Of a stretch of DNA of 64,000 bases, positions 1 through 10,320 are shown piece after piece. The translations under genes were made by a program, and so were the position numbers. Within the stretch, counting starts at the first letter, position 1. Each line of letters starts with the position of its first letter. Under the pieces are notes generated by a model, which was given only the letters and a program-made list of their open reading frames with translations, was not told the origin of the DNA and did no database searches. Source of the DNA: Owenia fusiformis (taxonomy: Eukaryota; Annelida; Polychaeta; Sabellida; Oweniidae); contig CAIIXF020000012.1 in NCBI GenBank assembly GCA_903813345.2, positions 31,812,501-31,876,500 of the forward strand, read 5' to 3'.

Positions 1-46
1 ATAAAAAGTAAAAATAAGAATAAATATTGATCGACTAGTTTTGTCA

Positions 47-116
47 GCTGTTAAAGACTTCCGGTTCCATCCCCTAAACACATCTTCACTTGCGGACTCT
101 ATTAAATTGCTTTTAG
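47..116 (+). other. Candidate first coding exon of the C11orf54 homologue (weak)
   Basis: This open stretch reads KDFRFHPLNTSSLADSIKL and ends at a GC-type donor (g|GCAAGT). Its end phase (1) is the phase needed by the acceptor at 2230. The FxFHxP start faintly resembles the family N-terminus (FSFHVPSLEEL). However, the spacing to the next exon is about six residues too long and no ATG is visible upstream within the window. It may equally be the tail of an unrelated upstream gene. Confidence 0.15.
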
Positions 117-409
117 GCAAGTATTGGTGCGTGACATTTGCTTTTATGTGTTTCAAGTGGACTAATAGATACATGTCAATGCCTTTTCCATGTTGCTTGC
201 AAAATGTAAGCGTTAGTTTTTCGTATTGAATGTCTTCAAATAAAGCCTAAATATTTGTTTCTGCTCTGCTAAACTGTTTCTATTGCACGTAACAGATCTG
301 GCCGAGGCTTTAGCCAGGGGTGTTCAGTATGTTGCTATGGACCCTTGAGTTTGATTCAAGCAAAGAATTTATCTAAGATAGATCACAGTTCTGCTTAGAT
401 CTTTTGTAG

Positions 410-1385
410 CAGCATCCAATGGCGTACCCAGAAATGCAACGAGACAATATTTTCCAAATTTGTTAAAAAGCGACGAGGCAAACACCTCATCATCTGCTAA
501 CCAAACCTGTCTGGGCCATTTATCTACTCCTGACATTGTAGATCTGGGCCAGACAAGGTCCAATGCTAAAAAGGGGGGATTTACTCCGGAAAAAACATGT
601 CGCTGAATCATCACTTATTATTCATTCCCTATTAGCCATCCAACCAAAACATCGGGTACCATGTAAACCCAAGTATTTATTTGAAATAAAGAGAACATAA
701 CTTACGCGTAAATGTGGTGTTTTGTTTGTTATATTGATGTTGAAATGGGCACAACATTTCGTCAATATTTCGTCAGTTCTCCGCACCGAATAAAGTCACG
801 TTATGTGACGTAATACGAGTGTGACGCGATGGTTTTTAAACTTTCATGGAATGAAAATACATTTCCCGGGAATCAATACATTCCAAATATTACGATTTGT
901 TCAGCAGATTTGTTATCAAAACGTTGATTACTTTATAAAACAGACGTGTCTGTGTTGTATTTAAACTGGAAAGAAATATGGTGGACATAAATACGATTTT
1001 TCAATTTGTTGAACTGACGGAATGTAGTACTGAACGAAATAAGCAGCCGAGACTTCTCGATATTCTACGAGATCACGAACAGATTGCAGAAGAATTTTTC
1101 TTTTTGCTGCGTTTAGACGTTTCGTTCTTATTTATTAGCCGTCATCCAGCGATGGAAACCTAATATAAATACAAAGTTTGATACAAGGAACAAACACGTA
1201 AGTGATTTTTATGATGTTTATTCATTTATCAGCACGTATTATACATTGAAAAACCAGTGTGTTTTTTCCGGAGTAAATACCCCATTTTTTGCATTGGACA
1301 TTGTCTGGCCCAGATCTACGAGGTCGGGAGTAGATAACTGGGCCAGACGGGTTTGGATACTCATCTGCCTAATCCTGGCTACTCT
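410..1385. repeat. Inverted-repeat element with arms of about 150-200 bp
   Basis: The left arm (about 410-614) and right arm (about 1246-1385) are related in opposite orientation. Read outward from the centre, both contain the same words: a CCGGAGTAAAT block, a GTCTGGCCCAGATCTAC block and a GGGCCAGACGGGTTTGG-like block. The outer ends (GGCGTACCCAG and CCTGGCTAC) resemble the 'GTAGCCAGG' ends of hAT-like elements found elsewhere here. The centre holds a 61-aa open frame at 978-1163 that I do not recognise with confidence. It is most likely a non-autonomous DNA transposon. Confidence 0.55.
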
Positions 1386-2230
1386 ACTTTATAGGATTCC
1401 AACATGGGAAAGTCATCTTATGAGAAAATTTCCATAATTCAATTTTCCAAAATCAATAAATGTTATACTGTACAATTAATTTACATCTTCATTGAAAGAG
1501 AAATATTCCTCAAAGGATGTTAAAAAAGTGATAAGGCAAGCGCCTTTTCTGCCTCATCCTGGCTATGCTAGTGACATCAGTATATGCTACAGGTGTATGG
1601 GATTGATTCACAATTTAAAGCTTGTAGGAACGCCTGTCAGAATCTAAAAATTAAGATTCAAAAAGACTTCCATACAATATACAGTGAGTGGGGGGAATTA
1701 TGATTCGTGTATGTTTCAAGTGGCAATGAAGAAGTATCCTCAAATATTCATACCCAGAGTTTTGTTTCAATTCCAGGTATACAGGACATAACTGAGGTAA
1801 AAAGATGACAGACAGACAGATGCCAGTGCAGAGAGTTTCTCTCCATGTTCCTCCCCTCAATGAGGTTGCGACAGGTTGGTCAATGAGCTGTTTATGAAAC
1901 ACATACCTGTATATCAAGAAACTCACTACATGTTTTCGATGAGCTCCAAACAGATAATGTCAAAGAGCTTGCAAAAGATTTGACAATGAGCTGGCAGTTA
2001 GTTTGTCGATGAGCTTTTAATGAGCTTGTCAATGAGTTTGCAACATGCAGTTCTATAGAATTCCTGACAAGTTCAGGAAGTTAAATGAAATGGAATAATT
2101 AAAGTAATTTATGCATCATAGCCTTGTGGCCTTGTTTATCTGCCTCAATCCTTCCTAATTGCAGAGCCATCTATGCCCAGAAAAAATGTATACAGTAATT
2201 TACAGAATACAATTTTTGCTATTGTTGCAG
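1386..2230. other. Non-coding stretch upstream of the first recognised C11orf54 exon
   Basis: No coding exon is supported here. It holds an AT-rich spacer and a degenerate cluster of 'GAGCTTG(T)CAATGAG' words at about 1930-2045, suggesting a small decayed minisatellite. The pyrimidine-rich acceptor before 2231 closes the stretch. Confidence 0.4.
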
Positions 2231-5200
2231 TTTTACAGAATGCTTATGAGAAGCACTACTCCAGTGTTAGTGTGAATGTGGTTGATTGCCCAGACCTAAC
2301 CCAGTCCCCCTTTAATCTAGCTGCTCCAGGTAAGAAAATGTCATTCTAAATTTACCCACTCTCTCTACCTACAAAACAAGTGGGGTGGGTGGGCACGAAA
2401 AAGATTAAGGGAAATATAGATTCAGGGAGCCTTACTTTATCATACTTTGTAATTTGATGTAATTTTGCAACCTGGCTTGTTTATTTTTTGTAAATGTTGT
2501 AACTTAATTGTAGAAAATTTGGGACTAACTTTTGGAAATTTACCCCAGAAAGTTTGATTTATGAAATGATAATCCTGTGTTTCTTGAAAATAAGTCTTTA
2601 AAAGACCCCTGCTATCAGAAAGAAAAATACACTGTATAGGAACTTTAGTTATACTTTCCATTTTCACTGCCCAACTTTTTAAAAATCATATCACAGGTCT
2701 ATGTGGTAAAACTGCAGTGACAGATGTGGGGGGTGTACCCAATCTTCATCCTTTAGTGGACAGATCTAAGGTACAGTACATTTATATATATTTTGCATTT
2801 ACATGATCATCCAAACTTCAATTTTGAAGTACATGAAAATAATAGCATGTGGTTTGGATCACTAATTTCTGGAAATCATTGTTGCTTAGATCTTTGACAT
2901 TTGGTAATATCCATCTTGCTCCTAAAAAACACTTTTGAAAAAATTTAGAAACCTTAACTTTCAATCAATTAAATGGCGGTCCACCTTTATTCTTTTAAAA
3001 AATGGAGGTGTTCAACATACATTGGACATTGTGTTCGGCTGGAGCTGCCTTACTCTTGATATACATCCTGTGAACTGTTAAAGGCCCCATATAAAGTTTA
3101 AACCACTTTGGTTTATATAACAGTCTAATATCCAAGGTTATCAAAATGTAATATATGAATTTGTTTTTCAGTTTACAAAGTTTTTTTCAAGCACTGATTT
3201 TGTTCGAAAAATCATGAAATTAAAACTGCATGCATGAATTGTAAATAAACATATAATTGACTGTTTTTCTAGATCTACAGTCTAGATAGGGTGGCCAGGC
3301 AAGTGGAGATTGATGATGTATTCCTGGTGGGTGCTGGGGCGGGTCCCTGGCAGACTGAGGGTGTCAACTGTGAGGTAATACAATGTTTCATCCCCAGGCC
3401 TGTAGCCGGGGGGTTTGAGGGGTTTGATCCTCCCACATGCATTTTTTCACCATTCTGAGCATTTTTTAATTGGATTTAGGCCAAAGTTGTCAAATGTACA
3501 CCCCCTGGGCCTGATAAAAAAGGGGTTCAATCACAACAGGCAAAAATATATATTCTTTCTAAGAATTTCCTGTTGCCTTGAGGATACTTTCTGTGAAAAT
3601 TGCAAAATCTCAAAAAAAGATTTCCTGACCAGCTGTTGTCAGGAAACCAAGGCCAACTCAGGGGGTAGGGGGTGAATTTGCTTTGGGGTAATTCCCTCGC
3701 AAATTCACTCTCTATCCCCTGAGTTGATTCATTGATCAGGCTGTTTTATTAAACAACAGGTATTTTCCCCCAAGTTACAATGCAAATATTAAAGAATCAG
3801 CCTGTCACAATATCTTTATTTAATCATTTTCATTTACAACAGTGTTCCATACATGTACCTCGTTGTTCATTCACCATATATGGTTACAACAGTTTTGAAC
3901 ATTGTGATAAGAGTGACCTTGTTGTATGTTTGTATAGATGGTTACCAATATAAAGACAGGGGCAGATGCAAAAAACAACACCCACATATCGAAAGTGGAC
4001 CCCAGTGATGGCTCTTGTATACTTAAGAAACCAGAGGGCACTGATTTTGCTCTGATGGCTAACTTATTCTGCTCACAAGGAAAACCAGGAAAGGTGAGTC
4101 CAAGATTTTGCCCAGTGTAGTGTAGTGTAGTGGTATACTTAAAAAACCAGAGGGCATTACTCGAATTAGAACGTATTCTGTTCATAAAGAAAACCAGAAA
4201 AGGTAAATGAAGATTTTGCTCAGTGTAGTGTAGTGTAGTTGTATACTTAAAAAAGAGGACATTGCCCCAATGAGTAACTTATTCTGCTCATAAGGAAAAC
4301 CAGAAAAGGTAAATGAAGATTTTTCTCAGAGTAGTGTATTGTAGTGAAGGATAGTGTAGTGGTATACTTAAAAAACAGAGGGCATTGCCCCAATGGGCAA
4401 CTTATTCCGTTCATAAGGTAAACCAGAAAAGGTAAATGAAGATTTTGTTCAGGGTAGTGCATTGTAGTGTAGGATAGTGTAGTGGTATACTTAAGAAACT
4501 GATTTTGCCCTGGTGGCTAAATTATTCTGTTCACAAGGAATCCAGGAAAGGTAAATCAAGATATTGCTCAGTGTAGTGTAAATGTAGTGTAGTGTAGTCA
4601 AGTGTAGTGTAGTGGTAAACTTAAAAAAACAGAGGGCATTTCCCCAATGGGCAACTTATTCAATTCATTAGGAAAACCAGAAAAGGTAAATGAAGATTTT
4701 GCTAGAGTAGTGTATTGTAGTGAAGGATAGTGTAGTGGTATACTTAAAAAACAGAGGGCATTGCCCCAATGGGCAACTTATTCCGTTCATAAGGTAAACC
4801 AGAAAAGGTAAATGAAGATTTTGTTCAGGGAAGTGCATTGTAGTGTAGGATAGTGTAGTGGTATACTTAAGAAACTGATTTTGCCCTGGTGGCTAAATTA
4901 TTCTGTTCACAAGGAATCCAGGAAAGGTAAATCAAGATATTGCTCAGTGTAGTGTACATGTAGTGTAGTGTAGTGTAGTGAAGTGTAGTGGTATACTTAG
5001 AAAAACAGAGGGCATTTCCCCAATGGGCAACTTATTCTGTTCATTAGGAAAACCAGAAAAGGTAAATGAAGATTTTGCTAGAGTAGTGTATTGTAGTGTA
5101 GGATAGTGAAGTGGTATACTTAAGAAACTGATTTTGCCCTGGTCGCTTAATTATTCTGTTCACCAGGAAAACCAGGAAAGATAAATCAAGATATTGCTCA

Positions 5201-6983
5201 ATGTAGTGTAATGTAGTGAAGTGTTGTGTAGTTGTACACCTAAAAAACAGGGCATTGCCCCAATCGGTAACTTAAATTAGGATATTGCTCACTGTAGTTT
5301 AGTGTTAATTAACATGTTTATTTCAATATATTTCAGGTCTTAGAAATCAAGGTCAGGTGTGGAACTTCCAAGGTTCGTAACTTCATGAACGTTGCAAGAC
5401 TCGGCCTCCAGGCTCAGTACGGAGACAAACCAGTGGCTCTTGGGGGAACTTTCCTGGTGGAGAAGGGGAAAGCACACATTCATATTATGGTAACTTACAT
5501 GATTGCCTTTATGGGAGTGTCAGCCTAGTAATCTACATGTACATTCTCCTATGTATACTAGAAATACATGTTATTATCCCACCCTAAGTGCTTTATATGA
5601 ATGTATAATAGCATTGTATAACTGCAATATAAAACCAACACTCATCTTATACATCTCTTTAGAACGATATACAACTGGGTAGCGTATACAACTGGATAAT
5701 AAGATTATATAATGGTCGTAGTATATCGTTATACTCGTGAGTATATAATATATTCACGTGTGACAGAAGGGAACGAGTGAATACAGAATCAACCATTATA
5801 TTACCTCATAATATACACTTGAATGCTGATCTAAATTATCCCAAAACTAGTGGACAGAGAGATTTTAGGCATGACCTAAAAGTTTTGTCCTGGAAATGTT
5901 TGAATTATATTCATGGGTTTATTATGTCATCACCAGAAGTGGTGACATATTGTTATAGTCACCAACTTTTTGTGGATGGTTTTCGGCAGTTAGTGTTTGT
6001 TGTTGGGTGGTTAGTATTCCTCGTTCAGCATCTGTAACAAATGGCAGGTGGTGACATTTTGCAAGGTGATGCAAATACAGTGTAAAACCTACTGGATTCT
6101 AAATTGCCAAATTGATGTCTTTGAGGCTGTCAGTGCATCGATTTTACATTTATTTTCAGAATGACTTTTTAACGACACCATTAGATTCAGATGAGAAAGT
6201 TGAAAAATGGCTTAATTTCTATGAGATGTCTTCTCCCCTAGTCTGTCTTGGGTATCTTATTTCACATGACCCAGTAAGTACTTGTATCGTATATGTATAC
6301 AAAGTTTATAGTAATATGAAAGTTCATCTAATCTTATCTTAACTCATGTTTGGAATGTAAGATACATGTACATGTGAGTCAAGTGAAGAAACTGTAATTT
6401 AGGTCACACCTTTGGCTTAAAGTGACATGCAAAAGTGATAGCTCATAGTCAAGTCAAATCGGTAATTAGTGTCAAGCCAAAGCAATATCTCATAGTAAAA
6501 CAAGTCAATACCTTAGTGTATAGCCAAAGCAATATCGCACAGTCAGGTCAAGTCAGTACCTTAGTTTTGAAGCTAGACGAATAATTTCTAATCAAGTCAG
6601 TACCTTAGTATCAAGCCAAAGCATTATCTTACATTCAAGTCAAACCAGTACCTTGATTCTGAAGCCAAATCAAAATATTAGAGTCAAGTCAGTTCCTTAC
6701 TGTCAAGCTAAAGCAATATGTCATCATCAAATCAGTACCTTAGTGGTATCAAGCAAAGGCAGCTCAGACTGGTGTTCTCAAGTTGGTATCATTCTTTTAA
6801 TATTTCTAGGATCTAGACCTACGTATCGAACACTTCCATTGCTTTAGTGAACATGGTGAGGGGGGTCACTACCACTGGGATACCACCCCCCAGGAGGTTG
6901 AATATAGGGCATACTTCAATGTGGCAGAGAACATATATAGGATAGATAGACCAACAGTCTCTCATCAGATTGGCAGGGATTAG
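2231..6983 (+). CDS. C11orf54: Ester hydrolase C11orf54 (PTD012/DUF1907) homologue, 5' end missing
   Basis: Seven exons chain in one frame: 2231-2329, 2697-2770, 3273-3374, 3938-4093, 5337-5489, 6160-6273, 6810-6983 (stop TAG at 6981). All introns are GT-AG and phases agree. The visible product is about 289 aa, against about 315 in human, so roughly 20-25 N-terminal residues are missing. Recognisable blocks in order are VNVVDCPDLTQSPF, LCGKTAVTDVGGVPNLHPLV, VGAGAGPW, VDPSDGSCILKK, ANLFCSQGKPGKV and the C-terminal RIEHFHCFSEHGEGGHYHWD. The His-x-His-(x9)-His spacing in this last block matches the zinc-binding triad known from the human structure. Human C11orf54 is a nuclear/cytosolic zinc protein with esterase activity on model substrates. 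The start is unresolved: the acceptor at 2230 (phase 1) needs an upstream exon. An in-frame ATG at 2173 without an intron is possible but does not resemble the family N-terminus. Intron 4 is filled with copies of the preceding exon end. An AATAAA lies at 7286. Confidence 0.9.
3390..3555. repeat. 'GTAGCCAGG'-family MITE-like copy in intron
   Basis: The sequence begins CAGGCCTGTAGCCGGGGGG and contains the shared internal block 'TTTTTCACCATTCTGAGCA ... GGCCAAAGTTGTC ... CCCCCTGG'. The same block recurs at about 7430-7560, 32787-32972, 44725-44870, 50576-50728 and partly at 53850-53960. The family ends look hAT-like. Confidence 0.55.
3655..3735. repeat. Short palindrome (hairpin) in intron
   Basis: AACTCAGGGGGTAGGGGGTG is followed about 40 bp later by its near reverse complement (CACTCTCTATCCCCTGAGTT), with GAATTTG/CAAATTC extending the stem. 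It is a strong stem-loop of unknown function, probably a fold-back remnant. Confidence 0.5.
4094..5300 (+). repeat. Tandem array of decayed copies of an exon 3' end and splice donor
   Basis: Starting directly after the exon ending at 4093, about ten copies repeat the last part of that exon (GTATACTTAAGAAACCAGAG ... AAAACCAGGAAAGG) with its donor. They are separated by runs of GTAGTGTAGT. Copies begin near 4133, 4241, 4362, 4494, 4615, 4738, 4861, 4991, 5113 and 5233. Most keep a GGTAAATGAAG or GGTAAATCAAG donor-like end. A higher-order unit is also visible: the block at about 4362-4615 recurs at about 4738-4991. Confidence 0.85.
5918..6068. repeat. 'GTCACCA' MITE copy 1, in intron
   Basis: This 150-bp element runs from TATGTCATCACCAGAAGTGG to GGCAGGTGGTGACATTTTGC. 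Reverse-orientation relatives lie at about 22229-22382 and 26641-26787. All contain the 'TTTGTTACAGACGC'-like block and end in GGTGACATA/TATGTCACC inverted ends. Confidence 0.6.
6390..6760. repeat. Degenerate intronic minisatellite (about 60-bp unit)
   Basis: Words such as GTCAAGTCAGTACCTTAGT and AAGCCAAAGCAATAT recur about six times with poor spacing in the last intron of the C11orf54 homologue. Confidence 0.6.
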
Positions 6984-7668
6984 GTGTAACATTGAAATAT
7001 AACTGTACTTCTACTTAATTTGCGGATTTGCTGTTTTGAACATGTAAAATATGAAATATTGAATTTAGCGGCTACTTAATTTGGTGGACTAACAATTTGG
7101 CGGATCCACCAAACTAAAAGGGCCACCGAATTGAATATAATTACAGTAAATATGGATTGTTTTATTATTTGCAACATAATGAGCAGGATAATTGTGTTCC
7201 ATGCATTTACCAGTCATACATGTGAGAGGTTGATTGGTTGTAATATATATTGGACAAATAATAAGACAATCTCAGGATTATACCTAATAAAGTATTATGC
7301 AAAATACTCCAAATGTGCATTATGCAAGATGAAATGAAAACTACATTTATGACAATTTGATCTCGTTCATTCAATATAGAACTCTCAATGATCTATACAA
7401 CCATTGTACAACCTGGGTCAGGGGCTTGACTCCTTGGACTAAAATTCTTTCAAAATCATGTAGCTTTTCACCATTTGGAGCACTTTCCAAATGATTTTGT
7501 GCCAAAATTGTCAAAATTAGTCCCCTTGGAATTTTTAAATCTGATTTTGGGAACATAGAAATTAGCCAACTTGTTCAACAGGGGTTTACTAAAACAATTA
7601 GAAAGTTCAGAATTTTTAAGTTCACTTTTCATGTTTTATGACATCATTGTATCCATGGTTACGAAAAA
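6984..7668. other. 3' flank of the C11orf54 homologue
   Basis: No coding exon is supported. It contains the 3' UTR with AATAAA at 7286 and a 'GTAGCCAGG'-family MITE relic at about 7430-7560 (CTTTTCACCATTTGGAGCA block). Confidence 0.5.
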
Positions 7669-7854
7669 TTACAGTAAAACCTGTGAGCAGTGAACACCCA
7701 TGCAGCCACAAAAATGTGTTAAGTCAAGGTAGGTGTTCACTACAGAGAGGCAATTTTATACTGAACTTAATGGAGTATGTGCTGAGAAGAGGTGTTCACT
7801 AGACATAGGTGTTCACTAGAGAAATGTGTTCACTAACACAGGTTTTACTGTAAT
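7669..7854. repeat. MITE-like element with terminal inverted repeats
   Basis: Ends are ATTACAGTAAAACCTGTG and CACAGGTTTTACTGTAAT, perfect inverted repeats of 18 bp. The interior is rich in GTGTTCACTA words. Diverged relatives with the same ACCTGT...ACAGGT ends and GTGTTCCACTT interior occur at 24281-24452, 40726-40906 and 48682-49192. Confidence 0.7.
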
Positions 7855-9230
7855 AAGAAAACCTTAACTCTACAAAAATTCTGTAAATGACCCAATGAAT
7901 GTTAAAATAAACGAAACAAAAAACAGCAATTACCAGTGCAATAAAAAATAGAATACGAGAAAATGTATTTTATTAAAACAAATTAATATGTGAGTTCACT
8001 ATATATGTATATATATGTACATGTCTGTATATAATTGCATTTTAATTCTGTTCTGAACTTACATTGTACATGTATGCTATAAAGAAAAAATGTAAATTTG
8101 GCTGTGATTTTCTGTGACACAGAACAGTGTTTCATTACATGAGACATTTAATGTTAATAAAACCAATCAGAAAATAAACAATTGTGTTTTTTATTGTTTT
8201 TAAAACAATATAGCAGATTGAATCTACACAAAGACCTACAAACAAGGTTTCAAAAATGTAAGAATGACATCATTTATGCAATAGGTGACATGCTTTACTA
8301 GATTCAACTAATAAATGGACTTAGTTTGAACAGGATTTAAGTTAATATACAAAATCAAAATTGACAAAAATATATTTATAACGCAATATTTTGATAACAC
8401 ATAGCTTACTCAAATTAACATTGACGTAAGTTCATTGTATTAAATACATTCTATATTCATAAAGAATATGCATAATTTGTCTTTAAAATGTTAATGATTA
8501 CAATTACAAGAAAAACATCTTATATTAGAATAAATTTAATGATAACGTGTCATCAACTTTTAGGGGCTAGTCAATTGGACGAACTACATGTATGACCCTG
8601 TTTGCGTATGACGCCATATTGTAATTTAAATAAATTAGGCATTATATAATATAGTCAGTTATATGCCACTCTGGATTTAATAATGTCAATCTAAAATATA
8701 AAACAGAGAAATCATTTCATGATGTAAATTAAAACTCAGAACTACATCGTGGTAAAACTACATGTATTTTTAATGAACGAAAATCGTCCAATAACGCTTA
8801 CATATTGACGTAGCGTGTCCGGAATGTTTTAACCTTAAGACACAAGAAAATAAGGATCATGAAATACTTGAATTGCTTTTGTCGAAGTGGCTAGCTACAT
8901 AATGATACGCTGGGTATATACAGAATTTACAGCAAGCATTTTATATACAATTGAGCAAGTATTTGTCATGATTTAATCATAAATTTTTAATTCATATTTG
9001 AATTTATTAGTTATTACATTGTCATTGTAATGTGTACACGACTTTATATTATCACTTGGTGATATTACAGAGTAAGAATAGGAAAATCTACCTTGCCCGA
9101 TATTATTTTTATACATGTAATGAAATACATACATTGTATCTATTGTTGCATAGGTTCACTTATTTTTACCATATTAGGTCAAATACAAATTTTATGTCAT
9201 TTTATTTTGAATTTGGTCGAATACTGTTTC
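7855..9230. other. AT-rich intergenic spacer
   Basis: No exon, RNA gene or organised repeat is supported here. The stretch lies between two convergent genes. Confidence 0.5.
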
Positions 9231-10037
9231 TAACCCTACTATCATACCAAACTAGTTCTCACTGCGTTCTCTAAAACGGGCTTCAACTGTGTACGAACGG
9301 GCTGGACGTACTAAGAACCGTTTGGGGTCTATTTGCAAACGTCATCGAACGTACTCGAACGGGTAGGTCCCCTAGAACTGCTCAAAATGTTCTAGTGGTT
9401 GTCACGTTCTACAATTAGAACGAGTGACAACGTACTAACGACGAGCTGGACGTACTACGAACGGAACCGTCGTACTTCAATCCTACTAGGGACGTTTTTA
9501 CAACGAGTTGAACTGTCCGAGGACGTATTGAGAACGAGGTAGAACTAATTGCCAACGGGTTTAAACTGACTTAGGACGTATTTAAGACTGCTTATGAACG
9601 AGTTAGCAAAAATATAGCTATCACAACAAACAAGTTGCCACTGCGTTCTTCAAAACTGGTTTTAAACTGTGTGCGAACGGAATGAACGTAGCTGCAACTT
9701 TCTAAGGTCTATTTACGAACTTCATGAACGTCCTCAGACGGGAACGTGATTTTAGAATTTTGAATCGATTCAAAATTCGATGGCGACCATACCGTACTGT
9801 AATCAGGTCATGATGACCTTCTAGACTAAGGGACGCGTTATACAACGTTGCACAACGACGTGGTGCGACCTGAACGAACTGCGAATTAGATGGACGTATT
9901 GAAGACTGTTTATGAACGAAGTAGCTAATTATTTTAGACATGTTTCCCGACCACAGCCAGATTGAGGCCGTTTTACGACGTTTTCGTAGGACTGGCAAGA
10001 ACGGGTAAGAACTAGTTTGGTGTGATAGGGGGGTTAG
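9231..10037. mobile_element. Non-autonomous DNA transposon with AACG-rich interior
   Basis: The left end TAACCCTACTATCATACC and the right end (read inward, CTAACCCCCCTATCACACC) are inverted repeats of about 30 bp that continue through AAACTAGTTCT. The interior is saturated with short words such as GAACG, GGACGTACT and AACGGGC in both orientations. A second copy of the left subterminal block begins at about 9619, so the body is a dimer. Any open frames look incidental, and I do not recognise a transposase. Confidence 0.65.
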
Positions 10038-10109
10038 GGCCATTAGTCACGGAATTTAATCTTTGAACACCATGCACATTCAAAAATAGCCTTCGTCAGA
10101 TTAAACCTT

Positions 10110-10320
10110 GGTTACTCAGTTCTTTTCAATTTGCTGTAATTTTGCATTGCATTGCATCTTCCGAAGAGCATTACATATTTTACATCAGTCCTCTTTACAT
10201 TAATCTTATAGTGACTTCAGACGTTTAGCTATCCCGTTCTTTTCAATCTATTTTAATTTTGCATCTTCTGAAGAGCATTACATTTAAATCAACCCTCTTG
10301 ACATTAAATTTTAGTAACTT
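10110..10320. repeat. Tandem duplication at the SEC14-like A 3' end
   Basis: A block of about 105 bp (GTTCTTTTCAAT ... TTTTGCATCTTC ... GAAGAGCATTACAT ... AGTGACTTC) occurs at about 10115-10220 and again at about 10233-10320. The second copy contains the stop codon region of the SEC14-like gene, so the first is a duplicated, non-coding copy of the coding end and 3' UTR. Confidence 0.7.

Noticed and set aside
978-1163. 61-aa open frame (RLLDILRDHEQIAEEFFFLL) as a gene or Harbinger-type fragment
   Set aside because: Only a faint resemblance to transposase N-termini; short, single and inside an inverted-repeat element.
2173-2230. ATG at 2173 as the start of the C11orf54 homologue without an intron
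   Set aside because: The frame is open and the length fits, but the residues do not resemble the conserved N-terminus, and a good acceptor lies exactly at 2230 in a pyrimidine-rich context.
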